From Rana temporaria (Eukaryota; Chordata; Amphibia; Anura; Ranidae), in contig NC_053490.1 of NCBI RefSeq assembly GCF_905171775.1, positions 156,122,469 through 156,186,468 on the forward strand: a stretch of 64,000 bases of DNA. The letters run 5' to 3'. Shown here piece by piece: positions 21,881-33,184 of this stretch. The notes under the pieces were generated by a model. The model saw only the letters and a program-made list of their open reading frames with translations, ran no database searches and was not told where the DNA came from. The translations under genes were made by a program, and so were the position numbers. Positions within the stretch are counted from its first letter, which is position 1, and each line of letters opens with the position of its first letter.

Positions 21881-22690
21881 GATTGCCCCTAAAGTTAACC
21901 CTTTCACCCCTATTGCCAGTGTCACTAAGCGATCGGTTTCTGATCGCTGTATTAGTGTCACTGTTGCCGCTAGGCAGTTCGTTTTTTTTGAGGTTCGCCG
22001 CCAGGTTTATATAGCGTTAGGTACCCCCATAAATAAAGGTTTTAACCCCTGATTGCCCCTAGAGTTAACCCTTTCACCCCTATTGCCAGTGTCACTAAGC
22101 GATCGGTTTCTGATCGCTGTATTAGTGTCACTGTTGCCGCTAGGCAGTTAGTTTTTTTTGAGGTTCGCCGCCAGGTTTATATAGCGTTAGGTACCCCCAT
22201 AAATAAAGGTTTTAACCCCTGATTGCCCCTAGAGTTAACCCTTTCACCCCTATTGCCAGTGTCACTAAGCGATCGGTTTCTGATCGCTGTATTAGTGTCA
22301 CTGTTGCCGCTAGGCAGTTAGTTTTTTTTGAGGTTCGCCGCCAGGTTTATATAGCGTTAGGTACCCCCATAAATAAAGGTTTTAACCCCTGATTGCCCCT
22401 AGAGTTAACCCTTTCACCACTGATCACTGTATAAGTGTCACTGGTGACGTGGTTAGCCAGTTAGTTATTTAGTTATTTTAGGTTCGCCACCAGGTTTTTA
22501 GAAAGCGTTAGGTACCCCCATATATTACCGAATAAAGGTTTTAACCCCCTGATTGCCCCCTAGTTAACCCTTTCACCAGTGATCACCGTATAAGTGTTAC
22601 GGTTGACGCTGGTTGGTTAGTTTGCTGTTTATAGCATCAGAGCACCCGCCGTATATAACCCAATAGGTTTAACCCCCTGATCACCCGGCG
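21881..22690. repeat. Tandem 170-bp repeats upstream of the transposase
   Basis: The landmark GATTGCCCCT recurs at 21881, 22051, 22221 and 22391 (period exactly 170), with a more diverged unit at 22551 and a partial one to 22690. The first three units are nearly identical. Each carries the dyad AGCGATCGGTTTCTGATCGC, the phrase AGTGTCACT twice, and TTTATATAGCG, a TATA-like stretch. The array lies between the 5' terminus and the transposase gene, where promoter and transposase-binding sequences are expected. Confidence 0.92.
22651..22658 (+). promoter_or_regulatory. TATA box candidate for the transposase
   Basis: GTATATAA at 22651-22658, about 490 bp before the transposase ATG and just after the last tandem repeat unit. 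It is the most TATA-like motif near the gene outside the array. Whether the 5' leader is spliced is not clear. Confidence 0.3.
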
Positions 22691-23145
22691 GGTGATATAA
22701 ATTTAATTTTAGCGCCAGTCAGGGTCTGCGTCGCCCCAGGCAGCGTTAGGTTAGAGCCAGTACCGCTTACACCCACTCGCTAAGCATACACCCCCCTTGG
22801 TGGTATAGGATCTGAACGGATCGATACCTGATCTGATCAGATCTATACTAGCGTACCCAGCAGTTTAGGGTACCCAAAAACGCATTGTTAGCGGAATCAG
22901 CCCAGATACCCGCTAGCACCTGCGTTTTCCCCCTCTGCCCAGCCCAACCCACCCAAGTGCAGTATCGATCGATCACTGTCACTTACAAAACACAAGACAC
23001 ATAACTGCAGCGTTCGCAGAGACAGGCCTGATCCCTGCGATCGCTTAGTTTTTTTTGAAGCGTTTTCTACATTTGCTTTTCTATAGTCAGGTGCTTTTTT
23101 TACCTGTGAATCCTTACCATTGTACCACTAAATTTAGAGTCCAAA

Positions 23146-25113
23146 ATGGCAAACCGAAGGTACAATGATAAGCAGGCCTTGGAGTTCATGTGCATGTCAG
23201 ATAGTGAAGAGGAGGAGGTCACGCATCTGACAGATTCTGGCTCAGAATATGAACCCATTTACGACAGCGGCTCCATGTCAGATAGCTCGCACGACGAAGT
23301 TGAGGTCCCTGCTAAGGCCAGGCGTACCCGATCCCATTCTGATGTTGTTGAGCAGCAAGAACCGCAGGACCCTCGTATGGAGCAGAGATCCAGTACTAGC
23401 GCCGCTATTCCTTCTGGTGAATTGGCAAGCACCAGCGGCCTAGTACACCCTGGTCGTTTATCCAGCACTGCAGTAACACTTGGTGACGTGGCGAGTCCCA
23501 TAAGTGCAGTTGAAGCTGGCGATGTGGCAAGCACAAGTAGTGTCCCGCTGCCACCAAGAAGAAGACAGAGACAGGCCCGTCGTGCCCATAGTGCCCTTCC
23601 TGTAGAATTTGCCTATCCTGATTGGGTCCCCACCACTTCTACAGCACCTGTACTTCCCCCATTCACTGGCCAACCCGGTATTCAGGTGGATACAGCGAAC
23701 TTTACGTCACTTGATTTTTATTCGCTGTATTTCACGGAAGATCTCTATAGATCTATTGTGGACCAGACTAATTTATATGCTGGTACTTACATCGCCGCTA
23801 ACCCCCAGTCTCGCCTTGCCAAACAATGGAAACCTCTCGAGGTTTCCGAATTTAAGACCTTTCTGGGCCTTACCCTCAACATGGGCATACACAAATTTCC
23901 GTCATTGCGGATGTATTGGTCCACACATCCCATTGACCATATGTACATTTTCTCTGCTCACATGGCCAGGAAACGATACGAGGCGATCCTGCGGTTCCTG
24001 CATTTCAGTGACAATGCACTTTGTCGTCCACGTGGAGACCCTGAATTTGACCGGCTCTACAAAATTCGGCCCCTCGTAAACCATTTCAACGAACGTTTTG
24101 CAGCCTTGTTTAATCCCCAGCAGGTTGTATGCGTTGATGAGTCCCTGATTAAATTTGCTGGCCGCTTGTCTTTCAAACAGTACCTTCCCAGCAAGCGTTC
24201 CAGATACGGGGTCAAGCTCTATAAGCTCTGTGACAGGGCCACAGGCTACACATGGAGCTTTAGGGTTTACGAGGGAAAAGATAGTCAGGTAGAGCCGGAA
24301 GGATGCCCAGATTACATGGGGAGCGCTGGCAAGATTGTTTGGGACTTGGTGTCACCCTTATTCGGAAAGGGGTACCATTTGTATGTGGACAATTTTTACA
24401 GCAGCGTGCCACTTTTTAGCCACTTATTTGATCAACAGATTGGAGCATGTGGCACCGTGCGACCTAATCGCCGGGGCTTCCCCCAGCGGCTTGTAGATGC
24501 CCGTGTTAGGCCGGGGGCGAGAGCCTGCTGCAGATGTAAAAATTTGCTCGCTGTGAAGTGGCGGGACAATAGGAATGTTTTCGTTCTTACCACCCTTCAC
24601 GCAGACACGACAGTCCAAATTCGTACGGCGACTGGTGTTGTGGAGAAACCCCTCTGTGTCCACGAATATAACCAAAACATGGGAGGGGTGGACCTCAACG
24701 ACCAGTTAATGGCGCCGTATCATATTGCCCGTAAGACGAGACGCTGGTACAAAAAAGTGTCTCTACATTTATTTCAATTGGCTCTACTGAATGCTCATGT
24801 CGTATACAGAGCTTCAGGACGGAATGAATCCTTCCTTCAATTCCAGAGGGATATCATCACAGAACTCCTGTATCCAGGCGGTACTGTACCTCACCATCTC
24901 CTACCAAATGCAGTAAGCCGACTGCATGAGAGGCATTTTTCTTATGTCCTCCCGAGTACCCCTACCCAACGAGCCCCCCAAAGAAAATGTCGTGTCTGTA
25001 CCAAGCGCGGATTTAGGCGTGACACCCGTTATTTTTGTCCCAAATGTCCTGGCAATCCTGGTCTTTGTATTGGTGAATGTTTTGAACGCTTCCACACACA
25101 CGTTAATTATTAG
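23146..25113 (+). CDS. piggyBac transposase, 655 aa, uninterrupted
   Basis: This enzyme cuts and pastes piggyBac DNA at TTAA sites through hairpin ends. The N-terminal ~150 residues are acidic then Ser/Arg-rich and look disordered. The catalytic core follows, with 'FKTFLGLTLNMGIHKFPSLRMYW' (residues ~236-258) and the three catalytic aspartates D331 (CVDESLIKF), D415 (LYVDNFYSS) and D516 (MGGVDLNDQ). The D415-D516 spacing of 101 equals that in the founding moth enzyme as I remember it. The C-terminal cysteine-rich finger is complete: C615, C618, C631, C634, C641, C645 and H650/H652. Length is in the family range (550-650). No frameshift or stop, and all catalytic residues are present, so activity is possible. 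The ATG at 23146 is the first in frame and sits in AAAATGG. PGBD4-like vertebrate transposases are the nearest type I recall. Confidence 0.96.
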   Translation: MANRRYNDKQALEFMCMSDSEEEEVTHLTDSGSEYEPIYDSGSMSDSSHDEVEVPAKARRTRSHSDVVEQQEPQDPRMEQRSSTSAAIPSGELASTSGLVHPGRLSSTAVTLGDVASPISAVEAGDVASTSSVPLPPRRRQRQARRAHSALPVEFAYPDWVPTTSTAPVLPPFTGQPGIQVDTANFTSLDFYSLYFTEDLYRSIVDQTNLYAGTYIAANPQSRLAKQWKPLEVSEFKTFLGLTLNMGIHKFPSLRMYWSTHPIDHMYIFSAHMARKRYEAILRFLHFSDNALCRPRGDPEFDRLYKIRPLVNHFNERFAALFNPQQVVCVDESLIKFAGRLSFKQYLPSKRSRYGVKLYKLCDRATGYTWSFRVYEGKDSQVEPEGCPDYMGSAGKIVWDLVSPLFGKGYHLYVDNFYSSVPLFSHLFDQQIGACGTVRPNRRGFPQRLVDARVRPGARACCRCKNLLAVKWRDNRNVFVLTTLHADTTVQIRTATGVVEKPLCVHEYNQNMGGVDLNDQLMAPYHIARKTRRWYKKVSLHLFQLALLNAHVVYRASGRNESFLQFQRDIITELLYPGGTVPHHLLPNAVSRLHERHFSYVLPSTPTQRAPQRKCRVCTKRGFRRDTRYFCPKCPGNPGLCIGECFERFHTHVNY

Positions 25114-25268
25114 TGTAGGGTGAAACATTTCACAGGCTAGGCACACTCACACAGGGTCTCCCAAGATGCCATCGCATTTTGAGAGACCCAAACCTGGAAC
25201 CGAAAAGTTGAAGTTACAGTTCACAGTTACAAAAAAAAGTGTTAAAAAAAAAAAAAAAAAAGTAAAAA

Positions 25269-25274
25269 ATAAAA
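25269..25274 (+). promoter_or_regulatory. Polyadenylation signal candidate of the transposase
   Basis: AATAAA 155 bp after the stop codon, in a long A-rich tract (25230-25310). Confidence 0.5.
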
Positions 25275-25449
25275 ACACACAAAAAAATATAAAATAAAAA
25301 AACCAAAAATAGTTGTCGTTTTATTGTTCTCTCCCTCTCTATTCTCTCTCTATTGTTCTGCTCTTTTTTACTGTATTCTATTCTGCAAAGTTTTATTGTT
25401 ATGTTTTTTCATGCTTGCTTTTCAGGTATGTAATTTATTTTACTGTTTT

Positions 25450-26291
25450 CAGGTACGCCATTCAGCTGTTGCGCGGACTTATTTATCTTGACAGCAACAG
25501 CGTTTGCTCCCACGATATATAAAGCCGCGACTCCAGTGCTGTAGGAGGTGATTTCACCACCACAGTTAAAAAAAAGAGCATATATGCCGAAGCATGCGGG
25601 CAGCAGGGGCGGAGGAGCGATTTTGCTCCTAATGCCGCGTACATACGGTTGACATTCCTACGGAGGCTTTCCCGTGGAAAAGTCTGACCATGTGTACACG
25701 GCATAGAAAAGTCCGACCGTGTGTACGCGGCATAGAAAAGTCCGACCGTACGCGGCATAACTTTTTTGCGGGAGGATGCCCCCATGCTTTGGCATATATA
25801 TATTTTAGGCACAGGTTGCGTTAAAAAATGTTTTATTTTTTACTATGTTTTTTTATAGGTATTTGCTTTGCAGGTATGGTATGATCTTACTGTTATACTG
25901 GAATGTTACTTTGTTTTAATGTTAACCATCATTTGCTTAGCAGGTACGCCATTCAGTTGCAGTGCGGATTTATTTAGCGTGACAGCAACAGCGTTTGCTC
26001 CCACGATATATAAAGCCGCGACTCCAATGCTGTAGGAGGTGATTTCACCACTACAGTTCAAAAAAGAGCATATATGCCGGAGCATGGGGGCATTAGGGGC
26101 GGAGGAGCGATTTTGCTCCTAATGCCGCGTACATACGGTTGACATTCCTACGGAGGCTTTCCTGTGGAAAAGTCTGACCATGTGTACACGGCATAGAAAA
26201 GTCCGACCGTGTGTACGCGGCATAGAAAAGTCCGACCGTACGCGGCATAACTTTTTTGCGGGAGGATGCCCCCATGCTTCGGCATATATAA
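25450..26291. repeat. Duplicated ~350-bp segment with TATA-like motifs and a small MITE
   Basis: 25450-25800 and 25941-26291 are near-identical direct copies. Both begin CAGGTACGCCATTCAG, contain TATATAAAG (25516-25524 and 26007-26015), and hold the same small inverted-repeat insert running from ATGCCGCGTACATACGG to GTACGCGGCAT. Because both copies share the insert, the duplication came after it. The DNA between them (25801-25940) is a diverged further part of the unit. Confidence 0.85.
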
Positions 26292-27479
26292 ATGGTGCAT
26301 GTATGCCCATCATTAGAAGTGGGTGGATGAAGGGAGGTATTCTAATGGTGGGCATACCCACCGATCAATCTTTTTTTTGTTCAGCCAACAGGCTGCATGA
26401 AAAAAAAAAAGATTACAATACATGTCCAACAAGAACCATCAACGTACTGGTATGTTGCAGGACTTTGAATGGTTATACCAGAATGATGCCTGCGGGTTTA
26501 GGCATCATCTTGGTATCATTCTTTTCAGCCAGCGGTCGGCTTTCATGTAAAAGCAGTCCTAGCGGCTAATTAGCCTCTAGACTGCTTTTACATTCAGTGG
26601 GAGGGAATGTCCCCCCCCCAGATATAAACGGCGCCATTGAGAATATGGGAAAGCATTTTATCACACCGATCTTGGTGTGGTCAGATGCTTTGAGGGCAGA
26701 GGAAAGATCTAGGGTCTAATAGACCCCATTTAAAAAAAAAAAGAGTACCTGTCACTAACTATTGCTATCATAAGGGATATTTACATTCCCTGAGATAACA
26801 ATAAAAATGGTAAAAAAATAAATAAATGGAAGGAACAGTTAACAAATAAAATAAAAAAAGCGAAATAAATATATAAAAAAATAAAAAAATAAAAAAAAGC
26901 ATCCCTGTCCCCCCCTGCTCTTGCGCAAAGACGAACGCAAGCGTCGGTCTGGAGTCATATGTAAACAGCAATTGCACCATGCATGTGAGGTATCACCGCG
27001 AAGGGCAGATCGAGGGCAGTCATTTTAGCAGTAGACCTACTCTGTAAATCTAATGTGGTAACCTGTAAAGGCTTTTAAAGGCTTTTAAAAATGTATGTAG
27101 TTTGTCGCCACTGCGCGTTTGTGCGCAATTTTAAAGTATGTCGTGTTTGGTATCCATGTACTCGGCCTAAGATCATAATTTTTATTTCATCAATAATTTG
27201 GGCAATATAGTGTGTTTTAGTGCTTTAAAATAAAAAAAAGTGTATTTTTTCCCCAAAAAATGCGTTTGAAAAAACGCTGCGCAAATACTGTGTGGAAATT
27301 TTTTTTGCAACACCCACCATTTTAATCTGTAGGGCCTTTGCTTTAAAAAAATATATAATGTTTGGGGGTTCAACTTTACTTTCTTGCAAAAAAATAATAT
27401 GTTTTTATGTAAACAAACAGTGTCAGAAAGGGCTTTTTCTTCAAGTGGTTAGAAGAGTGGGTGATGTGTGACATAAGCT
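26292..27479. other. piggyBac interior without gene
   Basis: AT-rich filler with a dyad around AAAGCAGTCCTAGCGGCTAA (26550-26590) and short A/T runs. The 26950-27070 part ('TGCATGTGAGGTATCACC', 'GGTAACCTGTAAAGG') is a distant relative of the arms of the 10319-10910 palindrome. No open frame of interest. Confidence 0.4.
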
Positions 27480-30400
27480 TCTAATTGTTGTGCATAAGAT
27501 GCCAGGACAATTGAAAACCCCCCCAAATGACCCCATTTTGGAAAGTAGACACCCCAAGCTATTTGCTGAGAGGCATCTTAAGTCCATGGAATATTTTAGA
27601 TTTTGACCCAAGTTGCGGGAAATATAAATATATATATATATATATATATTTTTTTTTTTTGCGCAAAGTTGTCACTAAATGATATATTGCTCAAACATGC
27701 CATGGGCATATGTGGAATTACACCCCAAAATGCATTCTGCTGCTTCTCCTGAGTACGGGGATACCACATGTGTGAGACTTTTTGGGAGCCTAGCCGCGTA
27801 CGGGACCCCAAAAACCAATCACTGCCTTCAGGCTTTCTAAGGGTGTAAATTTTTGATTTCACTCCTCACTACCTATCACAGTTTCGAAGGCCATAAAATG
27901 CCAAAATAGCACAAAAAAAACCCAAATGACCCCATTTTGGAAAGAAGACACCCCAAGGAAACTGCTGAGAGGCATGTTGAGTCCATTGATTTTTTTTTTT
28001 TTTGTCCAAAGTGATTGAATCATGAGAAAAAAAAAAAAAAAAAAGAAAAATGTGTCACTAAATGATATATTGCTCACACATGCCATGGTTATATGTGGAG
28101 TTGCACCCTAAAATACATTCTGCTGCTTCTCCTGAGTACGGGGATACCACATGTTTGGGACTTTTTGGGAGCCTAGCCGCGTACGGGACCCCGAAAACCA
28201 AGCACCGCCTTCAGCATTTCTAAGGGCGCAAATTTTTGATTTCACTCCTCACTACCTATCACAGTTTCGAAGGCCATAAAATGCCAAAATAGCACAAAAA
28301 ACCCCCAAATGACCCCATTTTGGAAAGTAGACACCCCAAGCTATTTGCTGAGAGGCATGTTGAGTCCATGGAATATTTAATTTTTTTGCCCCAAGTGATT
28401 GAATCATGACCAAAAAAAATTAAAATAAAAAAATGTACAAAACATTGTCACTAAATGATATATTTCTCACACATGCCATGGTTATATGTGGAATTGCACC
28501 CCAAAATACATTCTGCTACTTCTCCTGAGTACGGGGATACCACATGTGTGGGACTTTTTGGGAGCCTAGCCGCGTATGAGACCCCGAAAACCAAGCACCG
28601 CCTTCAAGATTTCTAAGGACATAAATTTTTGATTTCACTCACACAAATCTTGAAGGCAGTGCTTGGTTTTCGGGGCCCCGTACGCGGCTAGGCTCCCAAA
28701 AAGTCCCACACATGTGGTATCCCCGTACTCAGGAGAAGCAGCAGAATGTATTTTGGGGTGCAATTCCACATATAACCGTGGCATGTGTGAGAAATATATC
28801 ATTTAGTGACAACGTTTTGTATTTTTTTTTTTTTGGTCATTATTCAGTGACTTGGGGCAAAAAAATTAAATACTCCATGGACTCAACATGCCTCTCAGCA
28901 AATAGCTTGGGGTGTCTACTTTCCAAAATGGGGTCATTTGGGGGGGTTTTGTGCTGTTTTGGCATTTTATTGCCTTCGAAACTGTGATAGGTAGTGAGGA
29001 GTGAAATCAAAAATTTATGCCCTTAGAAATCCTGAAGGCGGTGATTGGTTTTCGGGGTCCCGTACGCGGCTAGGCTCCCAAAAAGTCCCACACATGTGGT
29101 ATCCCCGTACTCAGGAGAAGCAGCAGAATGTATTTTGGGGTGCAATTCCACATATAACCGTGGCATGTGTGAGAAATATATCATTTAGTGACAACGTTTT
29201 GTATTTTTTTTTTTTTGGTCATTATTCAGTGACTTGGGGCAAAAAAATTAAATATTCCATGGACTCAACATGCCTCTCAGCAAATAGCTTGGGGTGTCTA
29301 CTTTCCAAAATGGGGTCATTTGGGGGGGTTTTGTGCTGTTTTGGCATTTTATTGCCTTCGAAACTGTGATAGGTAGTGAGGAGTGAAATCAAAAATTTAT
29401 GCCCTTAGAAATCCTGAAGGCGGTGATTGGTTTTCGGGGTCCCGTACGCGGCTAGGCTCCCAAAAAGTCCCACACATGTGGTATCCCCGTACTCAGGAGA
29501 AGCAGCAGAATGTATTTTGGGGTGCAATTCCACATATGCCCATGGCATATGTGAGAAATATATCATTTAGTGACAACGTTTTGTAAAAAAATTTTTTTGG
29601 TCATTATTCAATCACTTGGGGCCATAAAATTAAATATTCCATGGACTCAACATGCCTCTCAGCAAATAGCTTGGGGTGTCTTCTTTCCAAAATGGGGTCA
29701 TTTGGGGGGGTTGTGTGACATCTTGGCATTTTATGGCCTTCAAAACTGTGATAGGTAGTGATAGGTAGTGAGGAGTGAAATCAAAAATGTATGCCCTTAG
29801 AAATCTTGAAGGCGGTGCTTTGTTTTCGGGGCCCCGTATGCGGCTAGGCTCACAAAAAGTCCCACATATGTGGTATCCCCGTACTCGGGAGAAGCAGCAG
29901 AATGTATTTTGGGGTGCAATTCCACATATAACTATGGCATGTGTGAGCAATATATCATTTAGTGACAACTTTGTGCAAAAAAAAATCAGTTTGTCATATT
30001 CCCGCAACTTGTGTCAAAATATAAAATATTCCATGGACTCGACATGCCTCTCAGCAAATAGCTTAGGGTGTCTACTTTCCAAAATGGGGTCATTTGTTTT
30101 TTTTTTTTGCTATTTTGGCATTTTATGGCCTTCGAAACCTTGATAGGTAGTGAGGAGTGAAATCAAAAATTTGTGCCCTTAGAAATGCTGAAGGCGGTGC
30201 TTGGGTTTTGGGGCCCCGTATGCGGCTAGGCTCCCAAAAAGTCCCACACATGTGGTATCCCCGTACTCAGGAGAAGCAGCAGAATGTATTTTGGGGTGCA
30301 ATTCCACATATAACCATGGCATGTGTGAGAAATATATCATTTAGTGACAACTTTTTGTAAACATTTTTTTTTTTTTTTTTTCGTCATTATTCAATCACTT

Positions 30401-30525
30401 GGGACAAAAAAATTAAATATTCAATGGACTCAACATGCCTCTCAGCAGTTTCCTTGGGGTGTCTACTTTCCAAAATGGGGTCATTTGGGGGGGTTTTGTA
30501 CTGCCCTGCCATTTTAGCACCTCAA
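27480..30525. repeat. Array of ~385-bp units: three in one direction, five in the other
   Basis: The landmark TGACCCCATTTTGGAAAG occurs on the plus strand near 27528, 27928 and 28309, then as its complement near 28920, 29303, 29685, 30078 and 30468. The direction flips at about 28620-28655. Units also share 'ACATGCCATGG', 'CACCCCAAAATGCATTCTGC', 'GAGTACGGGGATACCACATG' and 'GGGAGCCTAGCCGCGTACGG'. The result is a ~3-kb inverted repeat able to fold back over more than 1 kb. Open frames of ~120 codons recur in the units, but the period is not a multiple of three (382 between two clean copies), so I do not read them as genes. Confidence 0.92.
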
Positions 30526-30589
30526 GAAATGAGATAGGCAGTCATAAAATAAAAGCTGTGTAAATTCCAGAAAATGTACCCTAGTTTGT

Positions 30590-30967
30590 AGACGCTATAA
30601 CTTTTGCGAAAACCAATAAATATACGCTTATTGCGATTTTTTTTACTAAAGACATGTGGCTGAATACATTTTGGCCTAAATGTTTGACTAAAATTTAGTT
30701 TATTCGATTTTTTTTACTTTTTGTTATAAGAAAAATCATTTTTTTTCAAAATTTACGGTCTTTTTGCGTTTATATCGCAAAAAATAAAAATCGCAGAGGC
30801 GATCAAATACCATCAAAATAAAGCTCTATTTGTGGGAAGAAAAGGACGCAAGTTTCGTTTCGGTACAACATTGCATGACCGCGCAATTACCAGTTAAAGC
30901 AGCGCATTGCCAAATTGTAAAAACACCTTGGGTCTTTAGACAGCGTATTGGTCCGGGGCTTAAGTGG
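30590..30967 (+). repeat. Conserved 3' subterminal region shared by piggyBac and MITEs
   Basis: The blocks TTTGTAGACGCTATAAC, 'GATCAAATACCA', 'AAAGCTCTATTTGTGGG', 'GACCGCGCAATTACCAGTTA' and the terminal 'GGTCCGGGGCTTAAGTGG' occur in the same order at 9915-10314, 42290-42685, 60725-61133 and, inverted, 5248-5500. It probably holds the 3' transposase-recognition sites (inference). Confidence 0.8.
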
Positions 30968-33184
30968 TTAAGGCTGTAGATTTTTGAGAGTTGATAATAA
31001 GTCCAGATAGCTGTGCAAAATGATCAAGCTTACTTATAAGGTTGGGAGCAGAAATATGAGGGGAAGACATAAATATTAGTATATCGTCAGCAAACAAACA
31101 TAATTTGTGCTGATGACCTGCTAAGTCTATCCCTTTGATTGAAGGGTCAGATCGTATAGCCTGAGCTAGGGGTTCAATAAGTAGGGCAAATAAAAGTGGG
31201 GAGAGTGGACAACCCTGACGTGTTCCTCTATTTATGTTAAAGCAACCAGATTTATATCCAGCATATTTAATATAGGCTTTGGGATTATTATATAGTGATG
31301 AAACCCAGTTAAGAAAGTGAGGACCGAACCCCCATTTTTGTAAGGCAAAATGTAGATAGGGCCATGATACTGTGTCAAATGCTTTTTTAATATCTAACGA
31401 CAGAAGACACATAGGTATTTGTCATGTTTTAGCTGTTTGGATTAATAACGTTGCCCTACGTACGTTATCAGCTGCTTGGCGAAAAGGAATAAAACCAACT
31501 TGGTCTTTATTTATTAATGAACCAATAATATTGTTCAAACGAGTTGCTAGAATTTTCGCTAGTAGTTTGATATCAAGATTAAGTAGGGATATGGGCCTGT
31601 AATTAGCACAAGATGAATCATCTGAATGAGGTTTGGGGATCATTGTGATTATTGCTGTTAAGGTTTCAGGACGAAAGGATTGGTTGTTCAGAAGTGAATT
31701 GAAAGCATCTGTCAGCAATGGCGCAAGAAGATAAGTACATTTTTTGTAATATAGGGTAGAGAAGCCATCAGGACCCGGGCGTTTATTTGGTTTAAGGGAT
31801 TTAATGGCTAATTCAACCTCAGCAGATGTAATGGAACTTTCAAGATGTTCATGTTGAGTTAAAGGAATCATTGGAAGTTTGATTTGTGAGAAAAATTATT
31901 CTGCAGAGGATTGGTCAAAAGATCCCTGATTGTTGTAAAGAGATGTAAGGTGTTTGTGGAAGGTTTGTAGGATTTTTTTTGGATTAGTGGTGTAAGTATT
32001 ATGAGGTAATTTTAATCGAATCGGTTTGTGTTGGTTGTTTAATTTTTTAAGTGCTCGAGCGAGAACCGTTCCAGGCTTGTTAGCTTTGATATAAAATTTA
32101 TGCTTGGATTTGCGTATGGTTTTATCTGCGGATTCAGATAGGAAAAGATCAAGATTTAAGCTAGCTTCATCTAGTTGATTTTTTGTCACAGGGGTAGGAT
32201 TCGCTTGAAAATTTGCGTGGCAAGTGTTGAATTTTGTTTCTAATATTAGTTGTAGCTTGTTTTTTTTCTTTTTTAAGATATGATGCTTGGCGTAAGCAGA
32301 TTCCTCGAAGGACGGGTTTGTGTGCCTCCCATAAGGTTAATGGAGAAATATCAGGGGTTTTATTATTTTTCAGATAGTCTTTTATGGCTAATTCTAAGTC
32401 TGTAGAGTGTGATGGATGGGATAGGGTTGAATCATTTATGTGCCATGTGGGGGTCTTGATTTTTAGGTATGAGGGAAGTGAGAGTAGAAAGTATTGCACA
32501 ATGATCAGTCCATGTAAAGGGTATTACAGAAGATGTGAGCAATTTCGGGGACATACTAATAGAGATTAGTATATGGTCGATACGGGAAAAAGACTTATGT
32601 GGATGGGAATAGAAGGAATATTGACGTTTCATGGGATTGATTTCTCGCCAGGAATCTAGCAAGGAATGTTGTTGTAGAAGTCTTTGGAACCTACGAGATT
32701 GAGAATTGGAAGTGATAGGAATTGGGGACTTATCTAAATAAGGGTATAGAACTTGGTTGGAATCTCCACAGATCAAAAGCGTGCCCAATTTAAGAGTCTC
32801 TATTACCTGGAACAAATGGGAGAGGAATGCTGTTGGGTTTTTATTAGGAGCATAATAGGATACTACTGTGATTGGTGTATCACATAGATGCCCTGTAAGA
32901 ATGAGATAGCGACCTTCTGGGTCTTTGGTTTCTGTCAGAAGAGAGAAGGGTGTAGCTCTATGGAATGCAATTAGCACTCCCCTTTGTTTAGTTTTAGCGG
33001 AAGCAGTAAAAACTTGGGGATAAACTGTACCAAAATATTTAGGTGTCGAGGTTTCAGTTAAATGGGTTTCTTGTAGGCAAATTATATGCGCCTTTGAAGA
33101 AGATAATGATCTAAAAACTTTGGTTCGTTTTTGTGGAACATTTAGACCTTGGACATTTAAGGTAAGGATATTTAAAGGAGCCAT
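30968..33184 (-). pseudogene. LINE B ORF2, N-terminal two thirds (endonuclease and reverse transcriptase)
   Basis: The start MAPLNILTLNVQGLN (33184) opens the APE endonuclease, with CLQETHL, CGDSN (usually GDFN), SRIDHIL and TWTDHC (usually SDH). Frame changes near 32440, 32180, 31890 and 31417 interrupt the frame. The reverse transcriptase shows PGPDGFS, YRPISLLN, LSLDIKKAFDTV, GTRQGCPLSP and LFADDIL. The frame is then cut at codon 'TTA-A' at 30968 by the piggyBac insertion, and continues in frame at 21309. Confidence 0.87.

Larger units (their letters stand above)
21306..30971 (+). mobile_element. 9.66-kb piggyBac transposon with intact transposase
   Basis: TTAA occurs at both ends (21306-21309 and 30968-30971); removing 21310-30971 restores the LINE B reading frame exactly. 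The ends are inverted (CCACTTCCCGACC on the left, complement of the right end CCACTTAAGCCCC), short as usual for piggyBac. Inside are a 170-bp tandem array (21881-22690), the transposase (23146-25113), a duplicated ~350-bp segment (25450-26291), a large inverted array of ~385-bp units (27480-30525) and a 3' region shared with the MITEs (30590-30967). At nearly 10 kb it is several times longer than typical piggyBac elements (2.5-5 kb), because of these arrays. Confidence 0.92.

Noticed and set aside
28712..30360. Repeated ~120-codon frames beginning MKSKIYALRN
   Set aside because: They follow the 385-bp units, whose period is not a multiple of three, and no homologue is known to me.
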